32,158 bases of DNA from Algisphaera sp039180025. Its GTDB lineage: Bacteria > Planctomycetota > Phycisphaerae > Phycisphaerales > Phycisphaeraceae. A program made the position numbers and the translations under genes. The stretch lies in contig JBCDDZ010000033.1 of NCBI GenBank assembly GCA_039180025.1, positions 1-32,158 of the forward strand, given 5' to 3'. This document shows positions 1 through 8,120 of this stretch, piece after piece (positions within the stretch are counted from its first letter, which is position 1; each line of letters begins with the position of its first letter). The notes below the pieces were generated by a model, which was given only the letters and a program-made list of their open reading frames with translations, was not told the origin of the DNA and made no database searches.

Positions 1-131
1 CCGACGACCCGCCCCCGGCCGCCAGTGCCCTGCCGATCCGCAAGCCGATCAACTGGACCGTGTGGCTGTTGGTGGGTTTAAACCTCTTGGTGGCCGTGGC
101 CGTGATCGCTTTCGCCGTTCTGCGCGGCTAG
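1..131 (+). CDS. C-terminal end of a membrane-anchored protein (5' end outside window)
   Basis: An open frame runs from the window edge to a TAG at 129-131. The 42 visible residues are a proline/alanine-rich linker (DDPPPAASALPIRKP) followed by a hydrophobic helix of about 22 residues (from NWTVWLLVG to FAVLRG) that ends almost at the C-terminus. A tail-proximal single membrane span is all that can be seen; no domain is recognisable, so no function is proposed. The next gene follows on the same strand after about 90 bp, which contains the short GC palindrome GGCCCCGGGCC but no clear terminator. Confidence 0.6.
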   Translation, partial: DDPPPAASALPIRKPINWTVWLLVGLNLLVAVAVIAFAVLRG

Positions 132-221
132 GCTCTAAGTCTCGGCGATCCGGTTCGCCGCCCCCACCCCGGCCCCGGGCCGCTGCCCGTTTGCTTTATT
201 CGCTTTTCGGAAGTTCCCGCT

Positions 222-1445
222 GTGCCCGAACCCCGACGCATCTACCTGGACAACGCCGCCACGAGTTTCCCCAAGCCGCCCTGCGTGCTCGAGGCCATGA
301 CCCGCTTTGCCACCGAGTTGGGCGCTTCCCCGGGACGCGGAGCCTACGACGAGGCCCGCGAGGCCGGCCGCCTCCTGACCCAGTGCCGCCAACGCCTCAA
401 TACCCTGATCCACGGCCAGTCGCCCGACCATGTGGTCTTCACGCTCAACACCTCGGACGCCCTGAACCTCGCGATCCACGGGCTCATCCACCCCCAGGCT
501 AAACGCCGGCATCTGGTCACCTGCCACCTCGACCACAACTCCGTGCTCCGCCCTTTCAACGATCTGGTCCACCACCACGGCGCGACCCAGACCCGGGTCC
601 CCTGCGATCCCGTCTCGGGCCGCGTCGATCCCGAAGACATCCGGCAGGCGATTCGGCCGGATACCGGGCTCGTGGCGATCGTCCACGGCAGCAACGTCAC
701 CGGCACCCTCCAGCCGATCCACGAGATCGGCGCGATCTGCCGCGAATCCGCCGTGCCCTTCCTCGTCGACGCGGCCCAGACCGCCGGCCACGTCCCCCTC
801 GATGTCCAGCGCGACCACATCGACCTGCTCGCCGCGCCCGGGCACAAGTCCCTGCTCGGCCCGCTGGGCACGGGCTTCCTCTACATCCGCCCGGGCCTCG
901 AAAAACTGATGCAAACCGTCCGCCAGGGCGGCACCGGCAGCGTCTCCGAACTCGACGTCCAGCCCGACTTCATGCCCGACCGTTTCGAGCCCGGCTCGCA
1001 CAACGCCCCGGGCCTGGTCGGCCTCAACGCGGCGCTCGGCTGGATCCTCGACCAGACCGTCGAAAAACTCTGGGCCCACGACCGTAAGCTCACCGAAACC
1101 ATGATCGACGGGCTCCACGACGCCGCCAGCCTGCCGGGCCTCCGCTATGTCGGGCCCCAGGGCGTCAAGTACCGGTGCGGCGTCTTCTCGCTCCGCATCG
1201 ACCACCCCGAGGGTCGATTCGATCAGCCCCAGGCCCTCGCCGACGCCCTCGAACAGAACTACGGCATCCTCACCCGCGCCGGGCTCCACTGCGCCCCGCT
1301 GGCCCACCGCACCGTCGCCACCGACACCCTCGGCGGGACCACCCGCCTCTCGTTCGGCCCCTTCGTCACCCCCCAGGACGTCAAGTACACCTGCGACGCC
1401 CTCGCGCAGCTCTGCGAATCCGCCGCGGTGTCCGGCCGGATCTGA
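222..1445 (+). CDS. Cysteine desulfurase-like class V aminotransferase
   Basis: This 407-residue PLP enzyme belongs to the NifS/SufS-like class V aminotransferases, close to the 'cysteine desulfurase family protein' branch (TIGR01977 type). It would release sulfur from cysteine as an enzyme persulfide in the cytoplasm. Visible signatures are IYLDNAATSFPKP at residues 7-19, the cofactor aspartate in LVDAAQTAG (D183), the Schiff-base lysine in GHKSLLGPLGTG (K209) and the putative persulfide cysteine in RAGLHCAPLAH (C357). Length is normal for the family. The start is GTG, chosen because it gives the family N-terminus and is preceded by GGAAG at 209-213. No SufBCD, IscU or MoeB partner is nearby, so the sulfur acceptor is unknown. 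It converges on polA with 172 bp between; that gap has a 6-bp inverted repeat (CGACGC/GCGTCG, 1481-1497) without a T-run. Confidence 0.88.
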   Translation: MPEPRRIYLDNAATSFPKPPCVLEAMTRFATELGASPGRGAYDEAREAGRLLTQCRQRLNTLIHGQSPDHVVFTLNTSDALNLAIHGLIHPQAKRRHLVTCHLDHNSVLRPFNDLVHHHGATQTRVPCDPVSGRVDPEDIRQAIRPDTGLVAIVHGSNVTGTLQPIHEIGAICRESAVPFLVDAAQTAGHVPLDVQRDHIDLLAAPGHKSLLGPLGTGFLYIRPGLEKLMQTVRQGGTGSVSELDVQPDFMPDRFEPGSHNAPGLVGLNAALGWILDQTVEKLWAHDRKLTETMIDGLHDAASLPGLRYVGPQGVKYRCGVFSLRIDHPEGRFDQPQALADALEQNYGILTRAGLHCAPLAHRTVATDTLGGTTRLSFGPFVTPQDVKYTCDALAQLCESAAVSGRI

Positions 1446-1617
1446 AATCGGCCCGCACAACGCTCCCGCCCGGCGGACGCCGACGCCCCCTGCGTCGCCG
1501 CCCCGGCTAGCGCACACCCACCGCAGGTTGAGCGGGCGGCGGCAGCCGGGACGCCGACCGAGTCTGGCGGAGGGGGATCCCGCTCCCTCGACCCGCGATC
1601 GCCGCGGTGGGGATGCA

Positions 1618-4500
1618 CTATTTCGTGGCGTACCAGTCGGGCCCGACCCCCGGGTCCACCCGCAGCGGCACCCGAAGCTCCATCGCCCGCTCCATCTCGT
1701 CGGCCACCACCTTGGCCACCTCCTCGGCTTCATCGGCGGGGCATTCCAGGACCAGCTCGTCGTGGATCTGGAGCAGCATCTTCGCCGGCACCGCGTCGCG
1801 CTGCAGCCGGCGGTGCAGGTTGACCATGGCCCGCTTGATGAGGTCCGCCGCGCTGCCCTGCACCACCGAGTTGATCGCCAGCCTTTCGCCCAGCGCCCGC
1901 TGGTTCGGGTTGCCCGACTGGACCTGATCGATCCACCGACGCCGGCCGAGGATGGTGGTGACGTAACCGTTCGCGACCGCCTGCTCGACGCACTGCTGCA
2001 GGAAACGGTCGATCCCCGCGTAGGTGGCCTTGTAGCTCTCGATCAGCTCGGTCGCCCCGGCCAGATCAAGGTTGTCGATCCGCCGGGCCAGCCCGAACGG
2101 CGTCACGCCGTAGATGATCCCGAAGTTGATCGTCTTGGCGTGCCCCCGCTGCTCCCGGGTCACCGCGTCCAGCGGCACCCCGTACACCTCGGCGGCGACG
2201 GCGGTGTGGATATCCCGGTCTTCGCGGAACGCGCGGATCAGGGCCGGGTCTTCCGAAAGGTGCGCCAGGATCCGCAGCTCGATCTGGGAATAGTCCGCGG
2301 TGACCAGGCGGTGCCCGGGCTCCGCGACAAACGCCTTGCGGATCTGCCGCCCGACGTCGGTGCGGATCGGGATGTTCTGCAGGTTCGGGTTCGACGAGGA
2401 CAGCCGGCCGGTGGCCGCGCCGGTCTGATGGAAGCTGGCGTGGACCCGGTGGTCCGTCGGTGAGATCGCGTCCACCAGGTTGCCGAAGTACGTGCCGACC
2501 AGCTTGGTCAGGGTGCGGTATTCGATCACCAGCCCGGGCAGCGGGCGGGCGGATTCGGGCACCTTGGCGAGGTCTTCCGGGGATAGGTCCGCGAGTTTTT
2601 CGAGGACCTCGGCGTCGGTCGAAAACCCGGTCTTGGTCTTACGCTGCACGGGAAAACCGAGCTGATTGAAAAGCAGGTCGCCGAGCTGCTTGGGGCTGTC
2701 GGGGTTGAAGTCGGCCCCGGCGGCATCGAGGATCTGCGCACGCAGCTCGTCGATCCGGACCTGGAGCCCGGCCTTCTGGCGGTCGAGCTCGGCCGGGTCG
2801 ACCCGGATGCCGTGGGCCTCCATCGTGCTCAGCACCTCCACCAGCGGCATCTCCACTTCGGCGGCCAGCCCGTCCATCTCCAGCGTTTCAAGACGCGGCC
2901 GAAATAGCTCGTAAAGCTGGAGCGTGACGTCGGCGTCCTCGGCGGCGTACACGGTGCACAGCTCCAGCGGCACCCGGTCCATGGTCCGCTGGGGCGGGTC
3001 GGCCTTGCGGCGGGGCTTCTCGCCGATCAGCCGGGTGATCGGGATCATCGTCCGCCCCAACTCGGCCAGCGCCAGGTGGTCCATCCCCAAGCCCGGCGTG
3101 CCGCAGAGGAACGCCGCCACCATCGTGTCGAACCCGATTCCGCGGAGCGTCACCCCCGCGTGGTGCAGCACCAGCCAGTCGTACTTGATGTTGTGGCCCA
3201 CCTTAGGCAGGCCCGGGTCTTCCAACACCGGACGCAGCGCCGCCAACACCGTGTCCGCATCGAGGTGCGCCTCGGGCGTGGGCGACCGGACCGGGAGGTA
3301 GACCGCGCTCCCCGCCGCCCAAGCGAAGCAAAGCCCGCACAACTCAGCGGTGCCCCCCAGGCCGATCGTCTCGGTGTCCACCGCGATGATCGGCTGCTGC
3401 TTGAGCGTCTCCACCAACTCGTCAAGTTGCGCCGGGGTGGTCACCGCGCGGTAATCGCCCCCGGGGTCCGCCAACACGTCGAGCGACGGTTCCGCCTCGC
3501 CGTCGGGCTGATCGAACAGGCCCCCCGCCCCCGCGGTGGAGGCCGCCTGCCGGCGGGCCGGCTTCTCCTCCGGGACATGGACCAGCTTCTTCAATTCGGT
3601 GCGGTGGCGGTTAAAGCCGAGCTGCTGAAAGAGCTCGTCGAGCTTCGGGACGTCGATCTGGGTCAGGTCGACCGCGGCGTCTTCCAGATCGAAGTCCACC
3701 GCGGTATCGCGCTTGAGCGTGACCAGTTGGCGGGTGAGCTCGAGGTCGCCGCGGTCCATCGCCGCCTCGATGTTTTCGCGCTGTTTGCCCTTGAGCTGAT
3801 CGAGTTGTCCGGTCAGTTCCCGGACGCTGCCGAACTGGTTTATGAGTTTAGCGGCGGTTTTGGGACCGATGCCCTTGACCCCGGGGATGTTGTCGGTCGA
3901 GTCGCCGATCAGGGTCTGGTAGTCGATGACCTGGTCGGGGGTGATCCCGCGTTTTTTATGCAGGCCCGCGACGTCGAGTTCGGTGTCGGTGTGGGCATCA
4001 AACAGGGTGACGCGGTCCGAGAGGACCTGCTCGAGGTCCTTGTCTTTCGCCACCAGGCGCACCCGCGTGTCCGGGTCGGCCGCGGTCAGCCGGTCGGCCA
4101 GGGTCGCCATGATGTCGTCCGCCTCGTCGCCGGGGACCGCCAGCACGGGGATGCCCAGCCGCTCGACGACCTCGAGCATCCGGGGGATCTGGGGCGCGAA
4201 ATCCTCGGGCGGCTCGCCACGGTTGGCTTTGTAGTCGGGGTAGAGCCCGTGCCGAAACGTATCGCCCGGGCTGTCGATCGCCATCGCCACGTAGCGCGGC
4301 TGATACTGGGTCAGGAGCTTGAGCAGCAGCCCCACGAACGCAAAGCTGGCGTTGGTCGGCTCGCCGGTAACCGGCGACGTCATCCCGCCGCGGATCGCGT
4401 GGTAGGCCCGGAACATCTGGGCGTGGCCATCGATCAGATACAGCAGCTTCGGGGGGTGATCGGGGTTCGATCCGGCGGTGTCTGGAGGTAGGGCGGGCAT
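1618..4500 (-). CDS. polA: DNA polymerase I
   Basis: A 960-residue family A polymerase with all three domains; it acts in Okazaki-fragment processing and excision repair. The N-terminal 5'-3' nuclease (about 17-310) keeps its acidic metal ligands: D24, D76, E126/D128/D129, D153/D155, D200/D203. The 3'-5' proofreading domain (about 350-560) looks active: Exo I VDTETIG (D375, E377), Exo II GHNIKYD (to D441) and Exo III YAAED (Y518, D522). The polymerase domain has motif A TADYSQIELR (D736), the O-helix RGHAKTINFGIIYG and motif C QIHDELVLE (D914, E915). The frame is open for 33 more codons upstream to a GTG, but that extension has no family similarity. The ATG at 4500 is chosen because TACAAT lies 7 nt before it and the family N-terminus follows. 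There is no Shine-Dalgarno, so a leaderless mRNA is likely. Confidence 0.97.
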   Translation of the reverse strand: MPALPPDTAGSNPDHPPKLLYLIDGHAQMFRAYHAIRGGMTSPVTGEPTNASFAFVGLLLKLLTQYQPRYVAMAIDSPGDTFRHGLYPDYKANRGEPPEDFAPQIPRMLEVVERLGIPVLAVPGDEADDIMATLADRLTAADPDTRVRLVAKDKDLEQVLSDRVTLFDAHTDTELDVAGLHKKRGITPDQVIDYQTLIGDSTDNIPGVKGIGPKTAAKLINQFGSVRELTGQLDQLKGKQRENIEAAMDRGDLELTRQLVTLKRDTAVDFDLEDAAVDLTQIDVPKLDELFQQLGFNRHRTELKKLVHVPEEKPARRQAASTAGAGGLFDQPDGEAEPSLDVLADPGGDYRAVTTPAQLDELVETLKQQPIIAVDTETIGLGGTAELCGLCFAWAAGSAVYLPVRSPTPEAHLDADTVLAALRPVLEDPGLPKVGHNIKYDWLVLHHAGVTLRGIGFDTMVAAFLCGTPGLGMDHLALAELGRTMIPITRLIGEKPRRKADPPQRTMDRVPLELCTVYAAEDADVTLQLYELFRPRLETLEMDGLAAEVEMPLVEVLSTMEAHGIRVDPAELDRQKAGLQVRIDELRAQILDAAGADFNPDSPKQLGDLLFNQLGFPVQRKTKTGFSTDAEVLEKLADLSPEDLAKVPESARPLPGLVIEYRTLTKLVGTYFGNLVDAISPTDHRVHASFHQTGAATGRLSSSNPNLQNIPIRTDVGRQIRKAFVAEPGHRLVTADYSQIELRILAHLSEDPALIRAFREDRDIHTAVAAEVYGVPLDAVTREQRGHAKTINFGIIYGVTPFGLARRIDNLDLAGATELIESYKATYAGIDRFLQQCVEQAVANGYVTTILGRRRWIDQVQSGNPNQRALGERLAINSVVQGSAADLIKRAMVNLHRRLQRDAVPAKMLLQIHDELVLECPADEAEEVAKVVADEMERAMELRVPLRVDPGVGPDWYATK

Positions 4501-4507
4501 CGAGCCG

Positions 4508-4513
4508 ATTGTA
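4508..4513 (-). promoter_or_regulatory. Putative -10 element (TACAAT) of polA, leaderless geometry
   Basis: TACAAT on the minus strand ends 7 nt before the polA ATG, so transcription would start at or next to the first codon. No good -35 hexamer lies 16-18 bp upstream. No Shine-Dalgarno precedes the ATG, which fits leaderless translation. Confidence 0.45.
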
Positions 4514-4573
4514 CCGGTGTCGCCGGCCGAACCCCGTAGCGACCGGCCCGATGCGGCGGTCTGCCCGGCCGAC

Positions 4574-4596
4574 GCGGCGCAACCTCGCCGCTTTTT
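4574..4596 (+). terminator. Intrinsic terminator-like hairpin in the cyclophilin leader
   Basis: Perfect 6-bp stem GCGGCG (4574-4579) / CGCCGC (4586-4591), loop CAACCT, followed directly by TTTTT (4592-4596). This is the clearest intrinsic terminator in the window and it reads on the plus strand. No plus-strand gene ends here: polA lies on the other strand, and the hairpin ends 34 bp before the cyclophilin ATG. It could attenuate the cyclophilin transcript, or stop plus-strand transcripts crossing the polA promoter region if the cyclophilin promoter lies downstream of it. Confidence 0.6.
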
Positions 4597-4630
4597 CACT
4601 CAACCCCTGAATCCCAGATCGAGGTATCCG

Positions 4631-5266
4631 ATGCTCGTACGACTCTTAATCACCACCACCGCTTTAGGCCTGCTGCTGTTCTTCTCGATGCACGCCAGCG
4701 GAGCCGCCGACCCCGCCGCCGAGGCCATGGCCCGGAAGCACAGCCCGCCGACCTACCGCGACGCCGAGGCGGTCCAAGGCAAGCCGCTCCAGGCGGTCCT
4801 CGAAACCAGCAAGGGCACGATCACGATCGACCTGTTCACGACCGACGCCCCGCTGACGGTGGCGAACTTCAAGAAGCTCGCCGACGCCGGGTTCTACGAC
4901 GGCATCGCGTTCCACCGGGTCATCTCGGACTTCATGGTCCAGGGCGGCGACCCCCGGGGTAACGGCTCGGGCGGACCGGGGTATCAGTTCCCCGACGAGA
5001 AAAGCGCTCTGAAACTCAAACACGATCGGCCGGGTATCCTTTCGATGGCCAACCGCGGGCCCGACACCAACGGCAGCCAGTTCTTCATCACCCACGTCCC
5101 CACCCCGCACCTCAACGGCAAGCACGCCGTCTTCGGCCTGGTCGCCAACCCCGAAAGCCAGGCCGTGGTCGACGCGATCCGCGTCGGCGACGTGATGGAA
5201 ACCGTGCGCGTGCTCGAAACCGAGCCGCCCAGCGACGCGGCCGATACCCCCGACGCCAGCGAGTAG
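4631..5266 (+). CDS. Secreted cyclophilin-type peptidyl-prolyl isomerase
   Basis: This 211-residue protein would catalyse cis/trans isomerisation of prolyl bonds, probably in the periplasm. Residues 1-25 form a signal peptide (MLVR, a hydrophobic core, then SMHASGAA as a likely AxA-type cleavage region). The cyclophilin fold spans about 53-197: AVLETSKGTITIDLF at its start, catalytic R96 in FHRVISDFMVQGGDP, and the pocket residues Q104, GSQFFIT (149-154) and NGKHAVFG. H165 stands where eukaryotic cyclophilins have tryptophan, as is usual in bacterial members. The C-terminal tail is acidic. The frame is open further upstream into the polA start region; the ATG at 4631 is preferred because GAGG (4621-4624) sits 6 nt before it and it begins the signal peptide. 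It diverges from polA and converges on the hydrolase with only 12 bp between. Confidence 0.93.
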   Translation: MLVRLLITTTALGLLLFFSMHASGAADPAAEAMARKHSPPTYRDAEAVQGKPLQAVLETSKGTITIDLFTTDAPLTVANFKKLADAGFYDGIAFHRVISDFMVQGGDPRGNGSGGPGYQFPDEKSALKLKHDRPGILSMANRGPDTNGSQFFITHVPTPHLNGKHAVFGLVANPESQAVVDAIRVGDVMETVRVLETEPPSDAADTPDASE

Positions 5267-5278
5267 ATCGGCTCCGCT

Positions 5279-6433
5279 TCAACGCGGCGGGGCGATAGCA
5301 TTATCGCCGCCGACGGGCCCGCCGTTCCCGGGCTTCTCGCGAGCCGGAGCCGGAACCGCCCCCGCCGCGTGGTTCCGCATCTCCAAATCGACCCGTTCCA
5401 GCACGCCCGCCAGCAACAGGAACGCGGTGTAGTGGTTACCCGGCAGCCAGATGTGGTGGCTGTCGTCCAGGCCGATGGCCTCGGCCAGCCGCCGCGCGTT
5501 ATCCGCGGGGATCACCAGGTCGTCCTTGGCGTTGAACATCCAAGTGGTCTCCGGGTCCAGCCGGCCCGCCAGGTTTAGGGGTTCGAGGGGGGCCAACAGG
5601 TCGCGGAGCTTGTCGCCGACATACCCGTAATGCCTCAGCGCCCCGCGGACGTGGAACGCGTCTTTGGTCCCGTTCTCCAGAATATCCACCCCGTCGCCGC
5701 CCGAGAGCAGCAAAAAGGTCTGTCCGAAACACCCGTCCAGGCCCGCCGCGGCCGTGGCAATAAACCCGCCTAGGCTTGTGCCCTGGATCGCGACCAAGGG
5801 CTCCCGCCCCTCCACCTGACCCGCCAGAGGCTGTGTCTGCAGCACCGCCCGGATCACGTCGTACGCCCGGCGGCAGTCCGTCACCGCCTGCGCCCCCCGG
5901 ATCAGCGTCGTCGCGCCGGTGAACCGCCGCTCCTCCCCGACCCGGCTGGCGTAGCCAGGCAACTCGATCACGAACGCATGCACCCCCCGCTCCCGCAGGC
6001 CCCGGGCCAGCAGGGTCGCCACCGGCAGATCCGGGTGCAGGGTATGCACCAGCAGCACCGCCCCGCCTCCGTCCGTCACGCCCCGCGGCGCGTCGGGCCG
6101 GTACCACCGCAGCACCACCCGGTCCAACTCCGGATCACCGCTAGGCAGCGGCGAAGCGAACCGCAATTCCGCGTCGTAATCCTGCCGCTGCCGCCCCGAG
6201 AAATCGTGCAACTCGTAGGTAAACCCGCCCGGCCGCCACCCCAATTCCTCATGCCGCTTCGCCCACGCCTCGTCTCCGCCCTGCCTTGGAGCCCGCCGGC
6301 CCACCGAATCCTCCGCATGTGCCACGGTCGCCCGCCCGCCCGGGACGATTTGCGGCTGCCCCGAGGCCGCGCCGCCCCACCCTACTGCTGACCACGCCAG
6401 CGCAACCAACACCGTTATCCGTCGTAACCGCAT
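5279..6433 (-). CDS. Exported alpha/beta hydrolase
   Basis: A 384-residue protein with a signal peptide (MRLRRITVLVALAWSAVGWG, cleavage likely near ASGQ), so probably periplasmic. The fold is alpha/beta hydrolase of the dienelactone-hydrolase/peptidase-S9-like kind: a central strand and oxyanion region AVLLVHTLHP, nucleophile elbow GTSLGG with S220, an acidic residue in NAKDDLVIP (D304 or D305) and a C-terminal histidine in LPGNHYT (H334). The triad is complete, but the substrate cannot be read from sequence; ester or peptide hydrolysis is possible. About 100 residues precede the catalytic core and look like an accessory region. The ATG is chosen for the signal peptide and because TATACT lies 6 nt upstream with no Shine-Dalgarno. 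It lies downstream of the zinc-ribbon gene on the same strand, 83 bp away. Confidence 0.82.
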   Translation of the reverse strand: MRLRRITVLVALAWSAVGWGGAASGQPQIVPGGRATVAHAEDSVGRRAPRQGGDEAWAKRHEELGWRPGGFTYELHDFSGRQRQDYDAELRFASPLPSGDPELDRVVLRWYRPDAPRGVTDGGGAVLLVHTLHPDLPVATLLARGLRERGVHAFVIELPGYASRVGEERRFTGATTLIRGAQAVTDCRRAYDVIRAVLQTQPLAGQVEGREPLVAIQGTSLGGFIATAAAGLDGCFGQTFLLLSGGDGVDILENGTKDAFHVRGALRHYGYVGDKLRDLLAPLEPLNLAGRLDPETTWMFNAKDDLVIPADNARRLAEAIGLDDSHHIWLPGNHYTAFLLLAGVLERVDLEMRNHAAGAVPAPAREKPGNGGPVGGDNAIAPPR

Positions 6434-6439
6434 CAATCG

Positions 6440-6445
6440 AGTATA
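6440..6445 (-). promoter_or_regulatory. Putative -10 element (TATACT) of the hydrolase gene, leaderless geometry
   Basis: TATACT matches the sigma-70 -10 consensus at five of six positions and ends 6 nt before the ATG at 6433. There is no Shine-Dalgarno. It would give the hydrolase a transcript of its own despite the upstream gene on the same strand. Confidence 0.45.
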
Positions 6446-6516
6446 CCGACCGCCTGTGGCCGGCTGACGATCCGTGCCCCCGCCGTGTGCGCTCGGAAGG
6501 CCCGGGGCCGGCCATC

Positions 6517-6906
6517 TCATACCCGGTCGAACGCGCTGCTCGCCGGCTTGTCCGCCCCGCAATAAATACACCGCATATGCCGCTCCGACATCGGCCGCGT
6601 ACACGCCGCGCACCTGACCATCCCGACCCGGGCCGCCTTGCCATCCTCACGCCCATCCATCAGGTCGATCGTCTCGACCCGTTCCAACAGTTCCGCCTCG
6701 GTCAGGCCGGTCTTGTCCTGGACCAGCGACCACATCGCCATGCACACCAGCGACAGCCGCTCGAACCGGTCTTCCAGGTCCCGCACTTCGCTAAGCTGCT
6801 TCCGCCGCTGCCCCGCGGTCCGCGCCTGGCCCCGGGCCCGGCTCGCGGCCTCGGCCGTCGTGTGCGTCGCGCTGCGTGTGTAACCAAACAGGGTCGGTCT
6901 GGGCAT
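6517..6906 (-). CDS. Small zinc-ribbon protein of unknown function
   Basis: I do not recognise the family. This 129-residue protein has a basic, glutamine/arginine-rich N-terminal third (about residues 20-50) that could form a helix or short coiled coil, a middle segment with helical character (LTEAELLERVETIDLMDG), and a C-terminal four-cysteine zinc ribbon: CAAC (C99, C102) and CIYC (C113, C116), spaced by ten residues. Such a ribbon suggests nucleic-acid or protein binding. The ATG at 6906 is chosen because AAGGAG stands 8 nt upstream; the frame is open upstream but without a ribosome site. The next gene on the strand is the exported hydrolase; no functional link is evident. Confidence 0.7.
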   Translation of the reverse strand: MPRPTLFGYTRSATHTTAEAASRARGQARTAGQRRKQLSEVRDLEDRFERLSLVCMAMWSLVQDKTGLTEAELLERVETIDLMDGREDGKAARVGMVRCAACTRPMSERHMRCIYCGADKPASSAFDRV

Positions 6907-6949
6907 GCTGGAAGCTCCTTGAAAATAGGTCCAATCGATTCGACCATCC

Positions 6950-6955
6950 ATTCTA
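6950..6955 (-). promoter_or_regulatory. Candidate -10 element (TAGAAT) upstream of the zinc-ribbon gene
   Basis: TAGAAT on the minus strand lies 43 bp before the start codon. The -35 position is poor (TTCGGG at a 17-bp spacing), so the call rests on one hexamer. Confidence 0.25.
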
Positions 6956-7136
6956 CAAACCTGCCGATGCAACCCGAACGCCGCGACCGGATATGCCGCC
7001 CCCCTCCGCCGCGGCCTTAGCGTCTCGGGCCGCCCACGCGATAAATCTTTCACACATTCCTCACGGATTTTGAACGTTTCCTTCACGGCGGTCGGCGATA
7101 CCTATCGAGGGATGATCCGCCCCCCTCGGGCGTCGG

Positions 7137-7154
7137 CCGGGCACGGAAGCCCGG
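7137..7154 (+). other. Stem-loop in the leader of the metallophosphoesterase gene
   Basis: CCGGGC (7137-7142) and GCCCGG (7149-7154) form a 6-bp stem with loop ACGGAA, 30 bp before the start codon. It is not followed by a T-run. The 278-bp divergent region 6907-7184 holds no gene; besides this hairpin and the TAGAAT hexamer it contains a TTGAAC (7070-7075) without a partner -10. Confidence 0.25.
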
Positions 7155-7184
7155 GCCTTGATCAGACCCGCCGTGGAGATAAGG

Positions 7185-8120
7185 ATGACGCTCGACTACC
7201 GCACCGTGTTTATCAGCGACACCCACCTGGGCAGCCGCGGCTGCCAGGCCCAGGCCCTCTCGCGCTTTATCAAATACGTCCGCTGCGAACGGCTCTACCT
7301 CGTCGGCGATATCGTCGATATGTGGCGGCTCAAACAGCGCTGGTACTGGCCCGGCGAACACAACAACGTCCTCCGCCGCATCCTCAACCAGACCAAGCAC
7401 CACACCGACGTCGTCTTCGTCCCCGGCAACCACGACGAAGGCGCCCGCCAGTTCCTGCACTCCGACTTCGGCGGCATCCGTATCCTGCCCTACGCCGTCC
7501 ACGTCACCGCCGACGACCGCCGGCTCCTGGTCGTCCACGGCGACCAGTTCGACTTGGTCGTCAAACACTCCCGCTTCGTCTCCATGCTCGGCGGCAAGGC
7601 CTACGACAGCCTCATCGCCTTCAACCGCCGCTACAACACCGCCCGCCGACTGCTCGGCCTTCCCTACCAGTCGCTCTCCAAAACCATCAAAAGCAAGGTC
7701 AAATCGGCCTGCATGTTCATCAGCAAATTCGAAGAAACCCTCGCGCACGAGGCCCGCCGCCGCGGCCTCGACGGCGTGGTCTGCGGACACATCCACGAGC
7801 CCGCCGCCCCCGACCCCCAGGCCCCGCCCCGCCCCGGGCCCGCCTACTACAACTGCGGCGACTGGATCGAAAACTGCACCGCTCTGGTCGAACACCACGA
7901 CGGCCGGATGGAAATCATCGACGGGCTCGCCGCGGTGGACGCTATGCTGGCCCAGAGCCAGGCGGTCGCCGGTCAGCCCGACCCGCCTTCCTTCCAAGAG
8001 CTTATCCGCAGCGACCGCGGCCTCGACCTGGACGAACAATGGCGCGTGACCCTCGGACACCCACGGATCCCTCCGCCCCCCCGGCCCGCCCCGACCCCGG
8101 CGGCGAGCCTGGGCCGATGA
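7185..8120 (+). CDS. LpxH-like metallophosphoesterase (UDP-diacylglucosamine diphosphatase family)
   Basis: This 311-residue calcineurin-like phosphoesterase shows the full dinuclear-metal set: SDTHLG (D12, H14), GDIVD (D42), GNHD (N82, H83), VHGDQFD (H118) and GHIH (H202, H204). The overall pattern is that of UDP-2,3-diacylglucosamine diphosphatase (LpxH) relatives, which cleave a pyrophosphate bond in lipid A synthesis, but it is longer than LpxH and the true substrate may be another nucleotide-linked or phospholipid intermediate. The C-terminus is a proline-rich tail. A TTG at 7158 would add nine residues; the ATG at 7185 is preferred because GGAG lies 6 nt before it. The stop codon overlaps the next gene's ATG (ATGA at 8117-8120), so the two are translationally coupled and likely work on the same envelope lipid or glycan. 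Confidence 0.85.
   Translation: MTLDYRTVFISDTHLGSRGCQAQALSRFIKYVRCERLYLVGDIVDMWRLKQRWYWPGEHNNVLRRILNQTKHHTDVVFVPGNHDEGARQFLHSDFGGIRILPYAVHVTADDRRLLVVHGDQFDLVVKHSRFVSMLGGKAYDSLIAFNRRYNTARRLLGLPYQSLSKTIKSKVKSACMFISKFEETLAHEARRRGLDGVVCGHIHEPAAPDPQAPPRPGPAYYNCGDWIENCTALVEHHDGRMEIIDGLAAVDAMLAQSQAVAGQPDPPSFQELIRSDRGLDLDEQWRVTLGHPRIPPPPRPAPTPAASLGR

Noticed and set aside
135..1733. Long open frame (532 codons) on the minus strand opposite the cysteine desulfurase gene
   Set aside because: It mirrors a clear PLP enzyme, has biased Gly/Val/Asp composition typical of antisense frames in GC-rich DNA, and shows no domain.
4501..4599. 33-residue N-terminal extension of DNA polymerase I from a GTG
   Set aside because: The extension has no family similarity, overlaps the divergent promoter region and the TACAAT element, and the ATG at 4500 gives the normal N-terminus.
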